Origin: Brooklawnia cerclae
GTDB taxonomy: Bacteria > Actinomycetota > Actinomycetes > Propionibacteriales > Propionibacteriaceae
Length of the DNA: 64,000 nt
NCBI RefSeq assembly: GCF_011758645.1
Contig: NZ_JAAMOZ010000001.1
Span: forward strand, 1,488,001 to 1,552,000
Reading direction: 5' to 3'
Position numbers and translations under genes: made by a program
In this document: positions 34,211 to 43,945 of the stretch, piece by piece
Layout: every line of letters starts with the position of its first letter
How positions within the stretch are numbered: position 1 is the first letter of the stretch
Notes under the pieces: generated by a model
Databases searched by the model: none
What the model was told of the DNA's origin: nothing
What the model saw: the letters and a program-made list of their open reading frames with translations, nothing else

Positions 34211-35614
34211 ATGAGCTCACATTTCGACGTTGTTGTCCTCGGCGCGGGCCCGGGCGGCTACGTGGCCGCTATCCGAGCCGCCCAGCTGGGGCTGAATACC
34301 GCAGTCATCGAAAAGCAATGGTGGGGAGGTGTGTGCCTCAACGTTGGCTGCATCCCGACCAAGTCGTTGCTGCGCAACGCCGAACTCGCCCACATCTTCA
34401 CCAAGGAAGCCGACTTCTTCGGCATCCACGCCGACAACATCTCGCTCGATTACGGCAAGGCGTTCCAGCGCTCCCGCGCGGTGAGTGAGCGAATGGTCAA
34501 GGGCGTCCACTACCTGATGAAGAAGAACAAGATCACCGAGATCAACGGTTGGGGCACGTTCACCGGGCCGAAGAACATCGACGTCGCGGCCGACGACGGC
34601 TCCACCCAGCAGATCACCTTCGACAACGTCATCATCGCCGCTGGCGCGACCCCCAAGCTGCTGCCCGGCACGCAGAAGTCGGCCAATGTGCTGACCTACC
34701 AGGAGCTCATTCTCGCCGAGCAGCTTCCGCAGTCCATCATCGTCGGCGGCTCGGGAGCGATCGGCACCGAGTTCGCCTACGTGCTGAACAGCTACGGCGT
34801 GGACGTGACCATCGTCGAGTACCTCGATCGCATGGTGCCCACCGAGGACGCCGAGATCAGCGCGGAACTGCTGAAGGCGTACAAGAAGCTGGGCATCAAG
34901 GTGCTGACGAGCACGGCCGTCAAGACGGTGGAGGACACCGGCACGGGCGTGCGGGTGACCGTTGAGCCCGCCAAGGGCGGTGAACAGCAGGTGCTCGAGG
35001 CCGACAAGATGCTCCAGGCCATGGGCTTCGCACCGCGGACCCAGGGCTACGGCCTCGAGAACACCGGCGTACAGGTCACCGAGCGCGGCGCGATCTTCAT
35101 CGACGACTACTGCCGCACGAGTGTGCCGGGCGTCTACGCCATCGGCGACGTCACCGGCAGGATGATGCTCGCGCACACCGCTGAAGCCCAGGGAGTCGTC
35201 GCGGCGGAGACCATCAAGGGGGTCGACACCATCCCGGTCAACTACGCGATGATCCCGCGTGCGACCTACAGCCAGCCGCAGATCGGCTCGTTCGGGCTGT
35301 CCGAGCAGCAGGCCAAGGACGCCGGCTACGAGGTGAAGGTCGCCAAGTTCCCGTTCAGTGCGAACGGCAAGGCCCAGGGACTCGGCGACGCCGTCGGCTT
35401 CGTCAAGGTGGTGGCCGAGGCCCAGTACAACGAGATCCTCGGTCTGTCGATGATCGGCCCCGACGTCACGGAACTCCTGCCTGAGCTTCAACTCGCCCAG
35501 ATGTGGGATCTGACCGCCGACGAGGTGGGACGCGTCGTCCACGCTCACCCGACGCTGTCCGAGGCGGTCAAGGAGGCCGTCGAGGGCATCGCCGGCCACA
35601 TGATCAACCTCTGA
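34211..35614 (+). CDS. lpdA: dihydrolipoyl dehydrogenase
   Basis: 467 residues: FAD site [14 protein letters not shown], redox disulfide [13 protein letters not shown] (C42-C47), NAD site [20 protein letters not shown], second FAD site [10 protein letters not shown] and the C-terminal His-Glu in [13 protein letters not shown]. It reoxidises lipoamide in 2-oxoacid dehydrogenase or glycine-cleavage complexes. The frame starts earlier at 34124, but TAGACT (34198-34203) is 7 nt before the ATG at 34211, matching the leaderless pattern. An intrinsic terminator follows. Confidence 0.95.
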   Translation: MSSHFDVVVLGAGPGGYVAAIRAAQLGLNTAVIEKQWWGGVCLNVGCIPTKSLLRNAELAHIFTKEADFFGIHADNISLDYGKAFQRSRAVSERMVKGVHYLMKKNKITEINGWGTFTGPKNIDVAADDGSTQQITFDNVIIAAGATPKLLPGTQKSANVLTYQELILAEQLPQSIIVGGSGAIGTEFAYVLNSYGVDVTIVEYLDRMVPTEDAEISAELLKAYKKLGIKVLTSTAVKTVEDTGTGVRVTVEPAKGGEQQVLEADKMLQAMGFAPRTQGYGLENTGVQVTERGAIFIDDYCRTSVPGVYAIGDVTGRMMLAHTAEAQGVVAAETIKGVDTIPVNYAMIPRATYSQPQIGSFGLSEQQAKDAGYEVKVAKFPFSANGKAQGLGDAVGFVKVVAEAQYNEILGLSMIGPDVTELLPELQLAQMWDLTADEVGRVVHAHPTLSEAVKEAVEGIAGHMINL

Positions 35615-35631
35615 CGCGTAGAACCGCTCCG

Positions 35632-35666
35632 GCCCCCGGCCCAGGCAACTGGGACCGGGGGCTTTT
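35632..35666 (+). terminator. intrinsic terminator of lpdA
   Basis: GCCCCCGG and CCGGGGGC flank an inner CCCAG-GCAA-CTGGG stem, followed directly by TTTT (35663-35666), 17 bp after the lpdA stop. A canonical Rho-independent terminator. Confidence 0.85.
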
Positions 35667-35806
35667 CGTCGTCCGCTGCGATGCGGACCCGTCACGGGGC
35701 GGTGGACGAGCGGCAACTCGATAACGAATGGATATCGGCCCGCCTGTGACAGTTGAGATGGCGGACTGGAGTGGTGAGACCGGTACTAGGGTCAACCAGC
35801 GGAATA

Positions 35807-35824
35807 GTTTCACATTGATGAAAC
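35807..35824. promoter_or_regulatory. inverted repeat upstream of livJ
   Basis: GTTTCA (35807-35812) and TGAAAC (35819-35824) flank CATTGA, 38 bp before livJ and about 15 bp after a TACTAGGGT box that could be the -10 region. An operator is plausible. The rest of 35667-35862 shows nothing else clear. Confidence 0.4.
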
Positions 35825-35862
35825 CGGACAATCACACTCCGGAAACAAAGAAGAGGTATCCA

Positions 35863-37026
35863 ATGAAGCGCACCTTCGCCGCGCTCGCGTCAGCGGCCCT
35901 GGGACTGTCGCTGCTGGCCGGATGCGGAGGCTCGGGTTCCGGCTCGAGCGATTCCATCAAGATCGGCGTCAACTACGAACTCTCGGGCTCCGTGGCCACC
36001 TACGGCGATGCCAGCGTCAAGGGCATCGAGCTGGCGATCGAGGAGATCAACGCCGCCGGGGGCATCAACGGCAAGCAGGTGGAGCTCGTCAAGTACGACA
36101 CCAAGTCGGAGCCTGCGGAGGCGACGACACTGGCGACGAAGCTCATGACCCAGGACAAAGTGCTCACAGTGATCGGGCCGGCCACATCCGGCTCGTTCAA
36201 AGCGACTATCCCGGTCGCCAACCAGAACCAGGTGCCCGTGATCTCGGGCTCTGCCACGGCCGAGGACGTGACCGTGAGCAACGACAAGCTTCAGGAGTAC
36301 GCCTTCCGGACGTGCTTCAGCGACTCCTACCAGGGAACCGCGATGGCGAACTTCGCCGCCGAGAACCTCTCTGCCACGAGCGCGTTCGTCATCAAGGACA
36401 CATCGTCCGACTACGCCAAGGGGCTGGCGGACAACTTCTCGCAGCGATTCGGTGACCTGGGCGGCACCGTGGTCGGCGAAGAGGGCTACGTGTCCGGTGA
36501 CACCGACTTCAACGCGATCCTGACCCGCATCAAGAACCAGGACTTCGACGTCATCTATCTGCCGGGGTACTACAACGAGGTCGGCCTGATCATCAAGCAG
36601 GCGCGTGAACTCGGCATCACCCAGCCGATCCTCGGTGGTGACGGATTCGACTCGCCCACGCTCCTGCAACTGGCCGGCGCATCGGCGCTGAACGACGTGT
36701 ACTACACGAACCACTACTCGTCGCTCGACACCACCAACCAGCAGCTCCAGGCCTTCACCGAGGCCTACACGGCCAAGTACGGCGAGGAGCCCAACGCGTT
36801 CAACGCGCTCGGGTACGACACCGCCAAGCTGGTCGCCGACGCGATCGGCCGATCCAGCGAGCTCACCGGGGAAGCGGTGAAGGAGGCCCTGGCGTCCACG
36901 GAGGACTTCGAGGGCGTGACGGGAACCTTCAGCATCGATCCCGAGACCCACGACCCGGTCAAGGCCGCCCTGGTCATCGGGCTGAAGGACGGCGTCCAGG
37001 ACAGCGTCGAGAAGGCAGCGATCTGA
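35863..37026 (+). CDS. livJ: branched-chain amino acid ABC transporter substrate-binding lipoprotein
   Basis: 387 residues. Signal peptide with lipobox LLAGC near residues 18-22, a Gly/Ser linker, then a Leu/Ile/Val-binding periplasmic fold: KIGVNYELSGSVATYGDAS, GIELAIEEINAAGGINGKQV and the hinge region VISGSATAEDVT. It captures Leu/Ile/Val or related amides outside the membrane. The frame opens at 35728, but AAGAGG precedes the ATG at 35863 and only this start gives a proper signal peptide. First gene of a seven-gene Liv operon. Confidence 0.93.
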   Translation: MKRTFAALASAALGLSLLAGCGGSGSGSSDSIKIGVNYELSGSVATYGDASVKGIELAIEEINAAGGINGKQVELVKYDTKSEPAEATTLATKLMTQDKVLTVIGPATSGSFKATIPVANQNQVPVISGSATAEDVTVSNDKLQEYAFRTCFSDSYQGTAMANFAAENLSATSAFVIKDTSSDYAKGLADNFSQRFGDLGGTVVGEEGYVSGDTDFNAILTRIKNQDFDVIYLPGYYNEVGLIIKQARELGITQPILGGDGFDSPTLLQLAGASALNDVYYTNHYSSLDTTNQQLQAFTEAYTAKYGEEPNAFNALGYDTAKLVADAIGRSSELTGEAVKEALASTEDFEGVTGTFSIDPETHDPVKAALVIGLKDGVQDSVEKAAI

Positions 37027-37096
37027 CACACGATCCGTGGGGCGGGGGCAGCGGCGTCCGCCCCACGGAACGGTGCGGGAGCAGGAAAGCGACCAG

Positions 37097-37981
37097 ATGG
37101 AACAGGTACTCCAACAGCTGATCAACGGATTGTCGTTGGGCAGCATCTATGCACTCATCGCGCTGGGTTACACGATGGTGTACGGCATCATTCAACTCAT
37201 CAACTTCGCGCACGGCGACGTGTACATGGTCGGCGCCTACGTGGGCTACGTGTGCATGACCCATCTGCACATCGGGTTCTTCCCCTCACTGGTGGTCGCC
37301 ATGGCGGCCTGTGCGGTGCTCGGCATGGTGATCGAGCGTGTGGCCTACAAGCCCCTACGGCATTCCACGCGTATCGCGGTGCTGATCACGGCGATCGGTG
37401 TCTCCCTGCTCCTGGAGTACACGATGATGTACTTCGCGGGTGCGGCGGTGCGCTCCTACCCGGAGTTGCCTGCCTACCTGACCCGGTCGTTCCATTTCGG
37501 AGGGGTCGTGGTCACCTCGCTGCAGATCAGCATCGTCGCGGTGTCGGTCATCCTCATGGTCGCCCTGCAGTTCATCGTCCGGCGCACCAAGCTCGGTAAA
37601 GCCATGCGCGCCGTCTCGCAGGATCAGGACGCAGCTCGGCTCATGGGCATCAGCGTGGACAACACGATCTCGTTCACCTTCGCCCTCGGCTCGGCGCTGG
37701 CCGGTGCCGCCGGCGTCCTCGTCGGTGTCTACTACAACTCGATCAACCCGCTCATGGGCATCCTGCCCGGCCTCAAGGCCTTCGTGGCCGCCGTCTTCGG
37801 CGGCATCGGGCTGATCCCGGGCGCACTCCTCGGCGGATACGTGATCGGTGCCATCGAAACCCTGGTCTCCTGGGTCGGTTTCTCGACCTTCCGTGACGCA
37901 GTGGTCTTCGCGGTGCTGATCATCGTGCTGATCGTCAAGCCGAGCGGCATACTCGGCAAGAACGTGCGGGAGAAGGTGTGA
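37097..37981 (+). CDS. livH: branched-chain amino acid ABC transporter permease LivH
   Basis: 294 residues with about eight helices. The opening QLINGLSLGSIYALIALGYT and GIIQLINFAHGDVYMVGAY are hallmark LivH sequences, and the coupling loop contains RAVSQDQDAARLMGISV. It forms the pore with LivM. The start lies 70 bp after livJ, with an imperfect purine-rich site before it; the stop overlaps the livM start (TGATG). Confidence 0.94.
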   Translation: MEQVLQQLINGLSLGSIYALIALGYTMVYGIIQLINFAHGDVYMVGAYVGYVCMTHLHIGFFPSLVVAMAACAVLGMVIERVAYKPLRHSTRIAVLITAIGVSLLLEYTMMYFAGAAVRSYPELPAYLTRSFHFGGVVVTSLQISIVAVSVILMVALQFIVRRTKLGKAMRAVSQDQDAARLMGISVDNTISFTFALGSALAGAAGVLVGVYYNSINPLMGILPGLKAFVAAVFGGIGLIPGALLGGYVIGAIETLVSWVGFSTFRDAVVFAVLIIVLIVKPSGILGKNVREKV

Positions 37982-38997
37982 TGGCCAACCTGGAGACCCC
38001 GGCCGCACCAGCCGCGCCGGGCCGTGGACGACGGAGATCGCTCCTGGTCAAGACGGGTGCCTGGGCGGCGGTGTATCTGGTCGTTCTGGCGCTGACCGAG
38101 ACGGGCGTGATCAACGCCTACCTGCAGGCCACCCTCGTGACGATCTGCGTGAACATCATCCTTGCCGTCAGCCTCAATCTCGTCACAGGGTTCACCGGTC
38201 AGTTCTCGCTGGGCCACGCCGGTTTCATGGCCGTCGGCGCCTACGCGACCGGGCTCATCACGATGTCCATCCCCACAGTGTGGGGATTTGTGCTCGGGCT
38301 GGTCGTGGGCTGCGTGCTCGCCGCACTCATCGGCTTCCTGATCGGCCTGCCGACGCTGCGACTGCGCGGCGACTACCTGGCGATCGCCACCCTCGGCATG
38401 GCCGAGATCATCCGCGTCCTCCTGCTGAACTTCAACTTCACCAACGGGGCAGCAGGACTGTCTGGCATTCCGCAGTTCGTCAACTGGAGCTGGCTGTTCG
38501 TCCTGACCGCGGGCACCGTGGTCCTCATCACGAACTTCCTGCACTCGCGCCAGGGCCGCGACTGCATCTCCGTGCGTGAGGACGAGATCGCCGCGGAGTC
38601 GATCGGCGTCGACTCCACCCGGGCCAAGACACTGGCCTTCACGGTGGGCGCCTTCTTCGGAGCGCTCGCGGGCGGGGTGTACGCGTCCTACTTCTACTTC
38701 ATCAAGCCCGATCTCTTCGGCTTCATGCAGTCGATCAACATCTTGGTGATCGTCGTCCTCGGCGGGCTCGGCAGTATCTCGGGCTCGATCATCGCAGCCG
38801 TGTTGCTGGCCATGGTTTCCACGCTGCTGCAGCCCTTCCCCGAGGTCCGCATGATCCTGTACTCGCTGGTGCTCGTCGTGCTCATGATCTTCCGGCCGCA
38901 GGGTCTCATGGGCTCGAAGGAACTGTCGATCAGCCTGTTCTCCAGACTGCTGCCCAAGCGCGCCACGTCGGCCGCGGCCACGAAGGACGCCTCATGA
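37981..38997 (+). CDS. livM: branched-chain amino acid ABC transporter permease LivM
   Basis: 338 residues. After a short basic cytosolic tail come eight to ten helices with LNLVTGFTGQFSLGHAGFMA, the LivM hallmark, and the coupling segment REDEIAAESIGVDSTRAK. Pairs with LivH. GAGAAGG precedes the ATG at 37981; a GTG at 37978 is the alternative. Overlaps livG by 4 bp. Confidence 0.94.
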   Translation: MANLETPAAPAAPGRGRRRSLLVKTGAWAAVYLVVLALTETGVINAYLQATLVTICVNIILAVSLNLVTGFTGQFSLGHAGFMAVGAYATGLITMSIPTVWGFVLGLVVGCVLAALIGFLIGLPTLRLRGDYLAIATLGMAEIIRVLLLNFNFTNGAAGLSGIPQFVNWSWLFVLTAGTVVLITNFLHSRQGRDCISVREDEIAAESIGVDSTRAKTLAFTVGAFFGALAGGVYASYFYFIKPDLFGFMQSINILVIVVLGGLGSISGSIIAAVLLAMVSTLLQPFPEVRMILYSLVLVVLMIFRPQGLMGSKELSISLFSRLLPKRATSAAATKDAS

Positions 38998-39782
38998 GCG
39001 CGATCCTCGAAGTCAGGGACCTGACACGCAACTTCGGCGGTCTGGCGGCCTTGTCCGACGTCGACATGGATCTCGAAACAGGCGAGCTGGTGGGTCTCAT
39101 CGGCCCGAACGGGGCCGGGAAGACCACCGTGTTCAACCTGCTCACCGGCGTCTACCCGCCGTCGTCGGGAACGATCACCTTCACCCCCGACGACGCCCCG
39201 ATAAAGATCGGTGGCAGCAGGCCGTTCGACATCTGCCGGGCTGGAATCGCCCGGACGTTCCAGAACATCCGGCTGTTCAAGGACCTGTCGGTGCTCGAGA
39301 ACGTCGTCACAGCGATGCAGCAGAGCCAGCGGTACGGGCTGATCGCGTCGTTCTTCCACACGTCCGCCTGGTACCGGGCCGAGCAGGACGTCCGTGAACG
39401 CAGCCTCGACCTGCTACGGATCATGGGGCTGGAGGACAAGTCCGGGGAGCTGGCGCGCAACCTGTCCTACGGTGAGCAACGGCACCTGGAGATAGCCAGG
39501 GCACTGGCCACCGATCCCAGGCTCCTGCTGCTGGACGAACCGGCCGCGGGCATGAATCCCGCGGAGACCGCCCAGCTCACCGAACTGATCGCCTGGATCC
39601 GGCAGAACTTCAAGCTGACCATTCTGCTGATCGAACACGACATGAGCCTGGTCATGGCGATCTGCGAACGCATCTACGTGCTCGACCACGGCGTCGTCAT
39701 CGCATCGGGTACACCGCACGAGGTGCGGCACAACCCGCGAGTCATCGAGGCGTACCTGGGCGAGGAGGTCACCGATGTTTGA
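38994..39782 (+). CDS. livG: branched-chain amino acid ABC transporter ATP-binding protein LivG
   Basis: 262 residues: Walker A GPNGAGKTT, the LivG-specific IARTFQNIRLFKDLSVLENV, signature LSYGEQRHLEIARAL, Walker B LLLLDEPAAGMNP and switch His in IEHDMSLVM. It forms a heterodimer with LivF. The ATG overlaps the livM stop, and its own end overlaps livF by 8 bp. Confidence 0.95.
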   Translation: MSAILEVRDLTRNFGGLAALSDVDMDLETGELVGLIGPNGAGKTTVFNLLTGVYPPSSGTITFTPDDAPIKIGGSRPFDICRAGIARTFQNIRLFKDLSVLENVVTAMQQSQRYGLIASFFHTSAWYRAEQDVRERSLDLLRIMGLEDKSGELARNLSYGEQRHLEIARALATDPRLLLLDEPAAGMNPAETAQLTELIAWIRQNFKLTILLIEHDMSLVMAICERIYVLDHGVVIASGTPHEVRHNPRVIEAYLGEEVTDV

Positions 39783-40479
39783 GATCAGGGATCTGCGGGT
39801 CAACTTCGGCGGGATCCAGGCCCTCAAGGGCATCTCGCTGAACGTGGACGCCGGCGAGATCGTCACGCTCGTCGGCGCCAACGGCGCGGGCAAGACGACC
39901 ACATTGCGTACCGCCTCAGGCCTCGAACGCCCCGCCTCCGGCAGCATCTTCCTCGACGGGCAGGACATCACCCGGCTGTCGGCCCAGGAACGCGTCAAGC
40001 GCGGGCTGGTGCAGGTGCCGGAGGGACGGCGCGTCTTCCCTCAGATGAGCGTGCTCGAGAACCTCGAGCTCGGCGCGTTCCTGCGCCGTGACCGCTCCGG
40101 CGTCGCCCGCAGCATGCAGCACGTGTTCGAGCGTTTCCCCGTGCTCGCCGACCGCCGCCAGCAGTTGGCCGGCACGTTGTCGGGCGGCGAGCAGCAGATG
40201 CTCGCCATGGGCCGGGCACTGATGAGCAACCCGCGTGTGCTGCTGCTGGACGAACCGTCGATGGGGCTGGCACCCCTGTTCGTCCAGGAGATCTTCGACA
40301 TCATCCGCCGGATCAACGAAAGCGGTACGACGATCCTGCTGGTGGAGCAGAATGCCAATATGGCCCTGCAGGTGGCCAGTCGCGCCTATGTGGTCGAGAC
40401 CGGCACCATCGTCCTGAGCGGCGACGCCCGCGAACTCATGGCGACCGAGGAAGTGCGGCGCGCATACCTGGGGGGCTGA
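39775..40479 (+). CDS. livF: branched-chain amino acid ABC transporter ATP-binding protein LivF
   Basis: 234 residues: Walker A GANGAGKTT, PEGRRVFPQMSVLENLELGA (LivF hallmark), signature LSGGEQQMLAMGRAL, Walker B LLLLDEPSMGLAP, and LLVEQN in place of the usual H-loop, normal for LivF. Partner of LivG. GAGGAGG lies inside the end of livG just before the ATG. Confidence 0.95.
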   Translation: MFEIRDLRVNFGGIQALKGISLNVDAGEIVTLVGANGAGKTTTLRTASGLERPASGSIFLDGQDITRLSAQERVKRGLVQVPEGRRVFPQMSVLENLELGAFLRRDRSGVARSMQHVFERFPVLADRRQQLAGTLSGGEQQMLAMGRALMSNPRVLLLDEPSMGLAPLFVQEIFDIIRRINESGTTILLVEQNANMALQVASRAYVVETGTIVLSGDARELMATEEVRRAYLGG

Positions 40480-40528
40480 ACGATGCGAATAGGGGACGCG
40501 ACCCGCGTCTCCCTGGAAAGGGCGAGCA

Positions 40529-41170
40529 ATGTTCGTGAAGTGGCGGATGACGTCCAACCCGTTCACCATCGGCCCGGACGCCACGGTGCCCGAGGCCATC
40601 GAGCTCATGACCACCCACAAGGTTCGCAAGCTTCCCGTGCTGTCCGGCGGCAGGCTGGTCGGCATCGTCTCACAGAGCGACGTCGACCGTGCCTCACCGT
40701 CGGTGGCGACCTCGTTCAGTGCCGGCGAGGTCGCATACATCTTCAGCAAGCTCAAGGTCTCGAAGGTGATGACGCGTGACCCGCTGACCATCGGCCCGGA
40801 CGCGCTCCTCGAAGAGGCTGCCGTCATCATGCGGGACAACAAGATCGAGATGCTGCCCGTGATGGACGGTGACCGGCTCGTCGGGGTGATCACCGAGAGC
40901 GACCTGCTGGAGGCTTTCATCGATCTCAACGGCGCCCGCGACCGGGGCACCCGGCTGGCGATCGAGGCGGACGACCAGCCCGGCGTACTGGCTCGTCTCG
41001 CGACCATCACCGGGGCGAACGCGACGAACATCACCCACGTGCTCGTCTATCGCAGTCATCTCGATCGAAGTCTGGTCCTGCTGGGGGTGAACACGCTCAA
41101 CACGGACGACCTGGAGCGTCAACTGGCCGCCTCCGGCTTCACCGTGCGCTACCGGACCACGACCCAATGA
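40529..41170 (+). CDS. CBS-domain pair plus ACT domain protein (AcuB-like)
   Basis: 213 residues: two CBS motifs (SNPFTIGPDATVPEAIELM near the N-terminus and VMTRDPLTIGPDALLEEAAV in the middle) followed by a C-terminal ACT domain (EADDQPGVLARLATITGAN). CBS pairs sense adenine nucleotides and ACT domains bind amino acids, so this is probably an intracellular energy and amino-acid sensor. It lies 49 bp after livF and overlaps the second binding-protein gene by 4 bp, so it belongs to the Liv operon. Its target is unknown. Confidence 0.85.
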   Translation: MFVKWRMTSNPFTIGPDATVPEAIELMTTHKVRKLPVLSGGRLVGIVSQSDVDRASPSVATSFSAGEVAYIFSKLKVSKVMTRDPLTIGPDALLEEAAVIMRDNKIEMLPVMDGDRLVGVITESDLLEAFIDLNGARDRGTRLAIEADDQPGVLARLATITGANATNITHVLVYRSHLDRSLVLLGVNTLNTDDLERQLAASGFTVRYRTTTQ

Positions 41171-42357
41171 GCACCGCGAAGACGGCTCACGGACGAGGGC
41201 GACGGCTCAGGGGCGCCGCCGCGGTGCTGCTTGGGGCGGCCTTCCTCACCGCGTGCGGGGCGAGCTCCGGAGAACTGGTCACCTCGAGCGACGTGATCCG
41301 GATCGGAGTGGCTCATGAGCTGTCCGGCTGGGCCGCCGGCTACGGAACCGACAGCCTCAGGGGGATCGAACTCGCCGTCGAGCAGGTCAACGCGGCGGGC
41401 GGGGTACGGGGCAAGCAGATCGAGCTCATCACCCACGACACGCTGTCCGACCCCGCCAAGGCCATGACCATGACGACGCGCCTGATGATGCAGGAGCGAG
41501 TGGTGGCGGTCATCGGGCCCACGACCTCGGTGAGCGCCGAGGCGACGAAGGCCGTAGCTGGCATCCACGAGGTGCCGCTCATCTTCGGGTCGGCCACCCA
41601 GGACTCCCTCACCGACAACGGCTCGGGGACCCGGCCGTACGTCTTCCGCACCTGCTTCAGCAGTTCGTCCCAGGCATCCGCGATGGCGACCTATGCCCGC
41701 CGGAACCTCGGTGCGACCAACGCGGCCGTCTTCGTCGACGATCGTCTCACCTACACCAGGGAGTTGACGGCCTCGTTCCGGGACGCGTTCGTCGCCGCTG
41801 GGGGAGCGGTCGTGGCCGAGGAACCGTTCACGCCCGGTGCCACCGACTACGGCGAACTCCTGTCCAGGCTCCAGGGCAAGCAGTACGAGGTGATCTACCT
41901 GCCCGGCTATCCCGACGAGGCGGGCCAGATCATCCGCCGTGCCCGTGAGCAGGGGATATCCCAGCCCATCCTGGGTGCCGACGCCTATGAGAGCCCGGCA
42001 CTGGGCAATGCCGCGGGAGCGCTCGACAACGTCCACTACACGACCCACTTCACCGCGCTCGACACCGCGAACGCCCAGGTGCAGCCGTTCCTGGACGCGT
42101 ACCGGACGAAGTACCAGGCTGAGCCGAGTTCCTTCAGCGCTCAGGGCTACGACACCCTCAACGTCGTCGTGCGGGCCATCCGCCGCGCCGAAGAGGTCAG
42201 CGGGGTCTTGGTCGGTGCCGCGATGGCCGACCTGGGAGACTTCGCCGGGGTCACGGGATCCTTCGGTATGCCGGCCAGCCATGATCCCGCGAAGTCGGTG
42301 GTGGTGGTCTCGCTGCGCGACGGCGCCGTGTCCGGGGTGGAGCGGATCTCCGCCTGA
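41167..42357 (+). CDS. second Liv-type substrate-binding lipoprotein
   Basis: 396 residues. Lipobox LTAC after a basic, hydrophobic signal, then the same Leu/Ile/Val-binding fold as LivJ: RIGVAHELSGWAAGYGTDSL, GIELAVEQVNAAGGVRGKQI. It is clearly a paralogue of the first gene of the operon but differs through much of the ligand region, so it may widen the substrate range of one transporter. ATGA overlap with the CBS-ACT gene shows it is translated as part of the operon. Confidence 0.9.
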   Translation: MSTAKTAHGRGRRLRGAAAVLLGAAFLTACGASSGELVTSSDVIRIGVAHELSGWAAGYGTDSLRGIELAVEQVNAAGGVRGKQIELITHDTLSDPAKAMTMTTRLMMQERVVAVIGPTTSVSAEATKAVAGIHEVPLIFGSATQDSLTDNGSGTRPYVFRTCFSSSSQASAMATYARRNLGATNAAVFVDDRLTYTRELTASFRDAFVAAGGAVVAEEPFTPGATDYGELLSRLQGKQYEVIYLPGYPDEAGQIIRRAREQGISQPILGADAYESPALGNAAGALDNVHYTTHFTALDTANAQVQPFLDAYRTKYQAEPSSFSAQGYDTLNVVVRAIRRAEEVSGVLVGAAMADLGDFAGVTGSFGMPASHDPAKSVVVVSLRDGAVSGVERISA

Positions 42358-42383
42358 GCCGGGGCAGCGTACACCGGAAGGGG

Positions 42384-43136
42384 TCAGACGTACCGACGCG
42401 CGGCCTCGCCGGCTTGATACCCGTAGCCGGACCCGAACAACTGGGCGTGGACGAGCAGCGGGTGCAGTTGGTGGAGCAGGATCCTGGACGGCCAGCCTGC
42501 GTCGAGGCCCGCGGCTTCGGCATAGGCGGCCTGCACGCGCGACAGCATCGGGACCCCGAACAGTGCCAGCATGGCCAGGTCCGTCTCGCCATGACCACCG
42601 TGTGCGGCCGGATCGATGACGACCCCGCCGCGTGTGGTGAAGATGACGTTGCCCGCCCACAGGTCGCCGTGGATGCGGGCAGGCGGGCGTCCATCGTCGA
42701 AGTCGCCGTCGACGAGTCGCTCGCACACGCGCTCCACCGCGGCCAGATCGGTGGGGGACAGCGACCCCTGGTCGTGGGCGGCCTTCGCATGCGGCAGGAG
42801 CCGGAGTTCGGCGTAGAACTCGCCCCACCGCGCATAGTGACCCAGTGGAAGCCGCGCGTGCCCGATCCAGCCGGGCGTGGCATCGTCCCACTCGTCCGGG
42901 CCGGTACCGAACGCATCGGCGCCTGCGGCATGAGTGGCCCACAGCCGGCGTCCGAAGTCCTCGGCGACCGGCGCGGTGACCGGGACGGGGGTGAGCCTTT
43001 CCTCCGTCAGATGCCCGTCACCCCATTCGACGACGGGGACGACCAGCGCGCCCCTCGCTGCCCTGAGCCAGGACAGCCCGCGCGCCTCCCATTCGATGGC
43101 CGGACCGCTGTCGCGTTTGACGAAGGTCGTGGTCAT
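42384..43136 (-). CDS. fructosamine kinase family protein
   Basis: 250 residues, somewhat shorter than typical 290. Motifs: VPVVEWGDGHLTEERL, catalytic loop RIHGDLWAGNVIF and metal loop VIDPAAHGGHGETDLAML, characteristic of FN3K/ketosamine-3-kinases. It phosphorylates protein- or amino-acid-bound sugars, starting deglycation. Convergent with the Liv operon, 26 bp away. The N-terminus begins FVKRDSGPAIEWEARGLSWL, including the ATP lysine. Confidence 0.9.
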   Translation of the reverse strand: MTTTFVKRDSGPAIEWEARGLSWLRAARGALVVPVVEWGDGHLTEERLTPVPVTAPVAEDFGRRLWATHAAGADAFGTGPDEWDDATPGWIGHARLPLGHYARWGEFYAELRLLPHAKAAHDQGSLSPTDLAAVERVCERLVDGDFDDGRPPARIHGDLWAGNVIFTTRGGVVIDPAAHGGHGETDLAMLALFGVPMLSRVQAAYAEAAGLDAGWPSRILLHQLHPLLVHAQLFGSGYGYQAGEAARRYV

Positions 43137-43181
43137 GTGCTCATCGTCGCACGAAGCGTCTCGTCAGGATGCACTTCATTC

Positions 43182-43865
43182 TCACGATGCACCACGGTCC
43201 ATCCACACGGTGCCGGTGTCGTTCGCGCGCGACCGCCCGGACAGCAACTCGACGAACAGCGCATCGGCACCGGCCAGGACGCCGGGATCGTCGGGGACGG
43301 CGACGGTGAGTGTGGCGCCGTCCGCGAGGTAGTCGGTTGTGACGACGTCGAACCCGTGCGAGCGGATCGAGGACTCCAGGCGTCCGGCATCAGCGAACGA
43401 GACAGGCAGGGCGAGCAGCCTCATGCGCACACGTTCCACGAGCACAGCGCGATCCAGAGTGCCGGCGGCGGCGTCCGAGTACGCCTGCACCAGGCCGCCG
43501 ACGCCGAGCTTGATCCCCCCGAAGTACCGGACCACCGCGACGACGACGTCCGACAGCTCGCACACACCCGGTGCGGTCTGGCGAGCCAGAACGGCCTTGA
43601 GAATCGGGACTCCGGCGCTGCCGCCGGGCTCGCCGTCGTCGCTGGAGCGCTGGATCTCGCGATCAGGCCCCAGGACGAAGGCGTGGCATACGTGCCGAGC
43701 CTCCCGGTGGGCGCGCCTGGTCTCGGCGACGAACGCTCGCGCCTGTTCCTCGGTGGTCACCCGGGCGGCGAACCCGAGGAACCGCGAGCGCTTGATCGTC
43801 GACTCCGTCGACGGCAGGTCGCCGGCGCGGGGCACCACGTAGCGGTTGGTGCGTGCGTCCGGCAT
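43182..43865 (-). CDS. YigZ/IMPACT family protein (UPF0029)
   Basis: 227 residues. N-terminal UPF0029 domain: STIKRSRFLGFAARVTTEEQ, HVCHAFVLG, SSDDGEPGGSAGVPIL and VVVAVVRYFGGIKLGVGGLV, all signature stretches. The C-terminal half has the DUF1949-type ferredoxin-like fold. Relatives bind nucleic acid or inhibit translation-stress kinases; precise bacterial function unknown. 45 bp upstream of the fructosamine kinase gene on the same strand. Confidence 0.92.
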   Translation of the reverse strand: MPDARTNRYVVPRAGDLPSTESTIKRSRFLGFAARVTTEEQARAFVAETRRAHREARHVCHAFVLGPDREIQRSSDDGEPGGSAGVPILKAVLARQTAPGVCELSDVVVAVVRYFGGIKLGVGGLVQAYSDAAAGTLDRAVLVERVRMRLLALPVSFADAGRLESSIRSHGFDVVTTDYLADGATLTVAVPDDPGVLAGADALFVELLSGRSRANDTGTVWMDRGAS

Positions 43866-43945
43866 ACGGCGCAGTCTACGGGTGTCGTATGCAAGGACGA
43901 CTCCGGTTCCCGACCGTGCCGGCGACCGGTACGCCGCACACGGCC

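Noticed and set aside
34217-35716. 499-residue antisense frame opposite lpdA
   Set aside because: Low-complexity Asp/His/Arg-rich translation and no motifs; lpdA on the other strand is complete.
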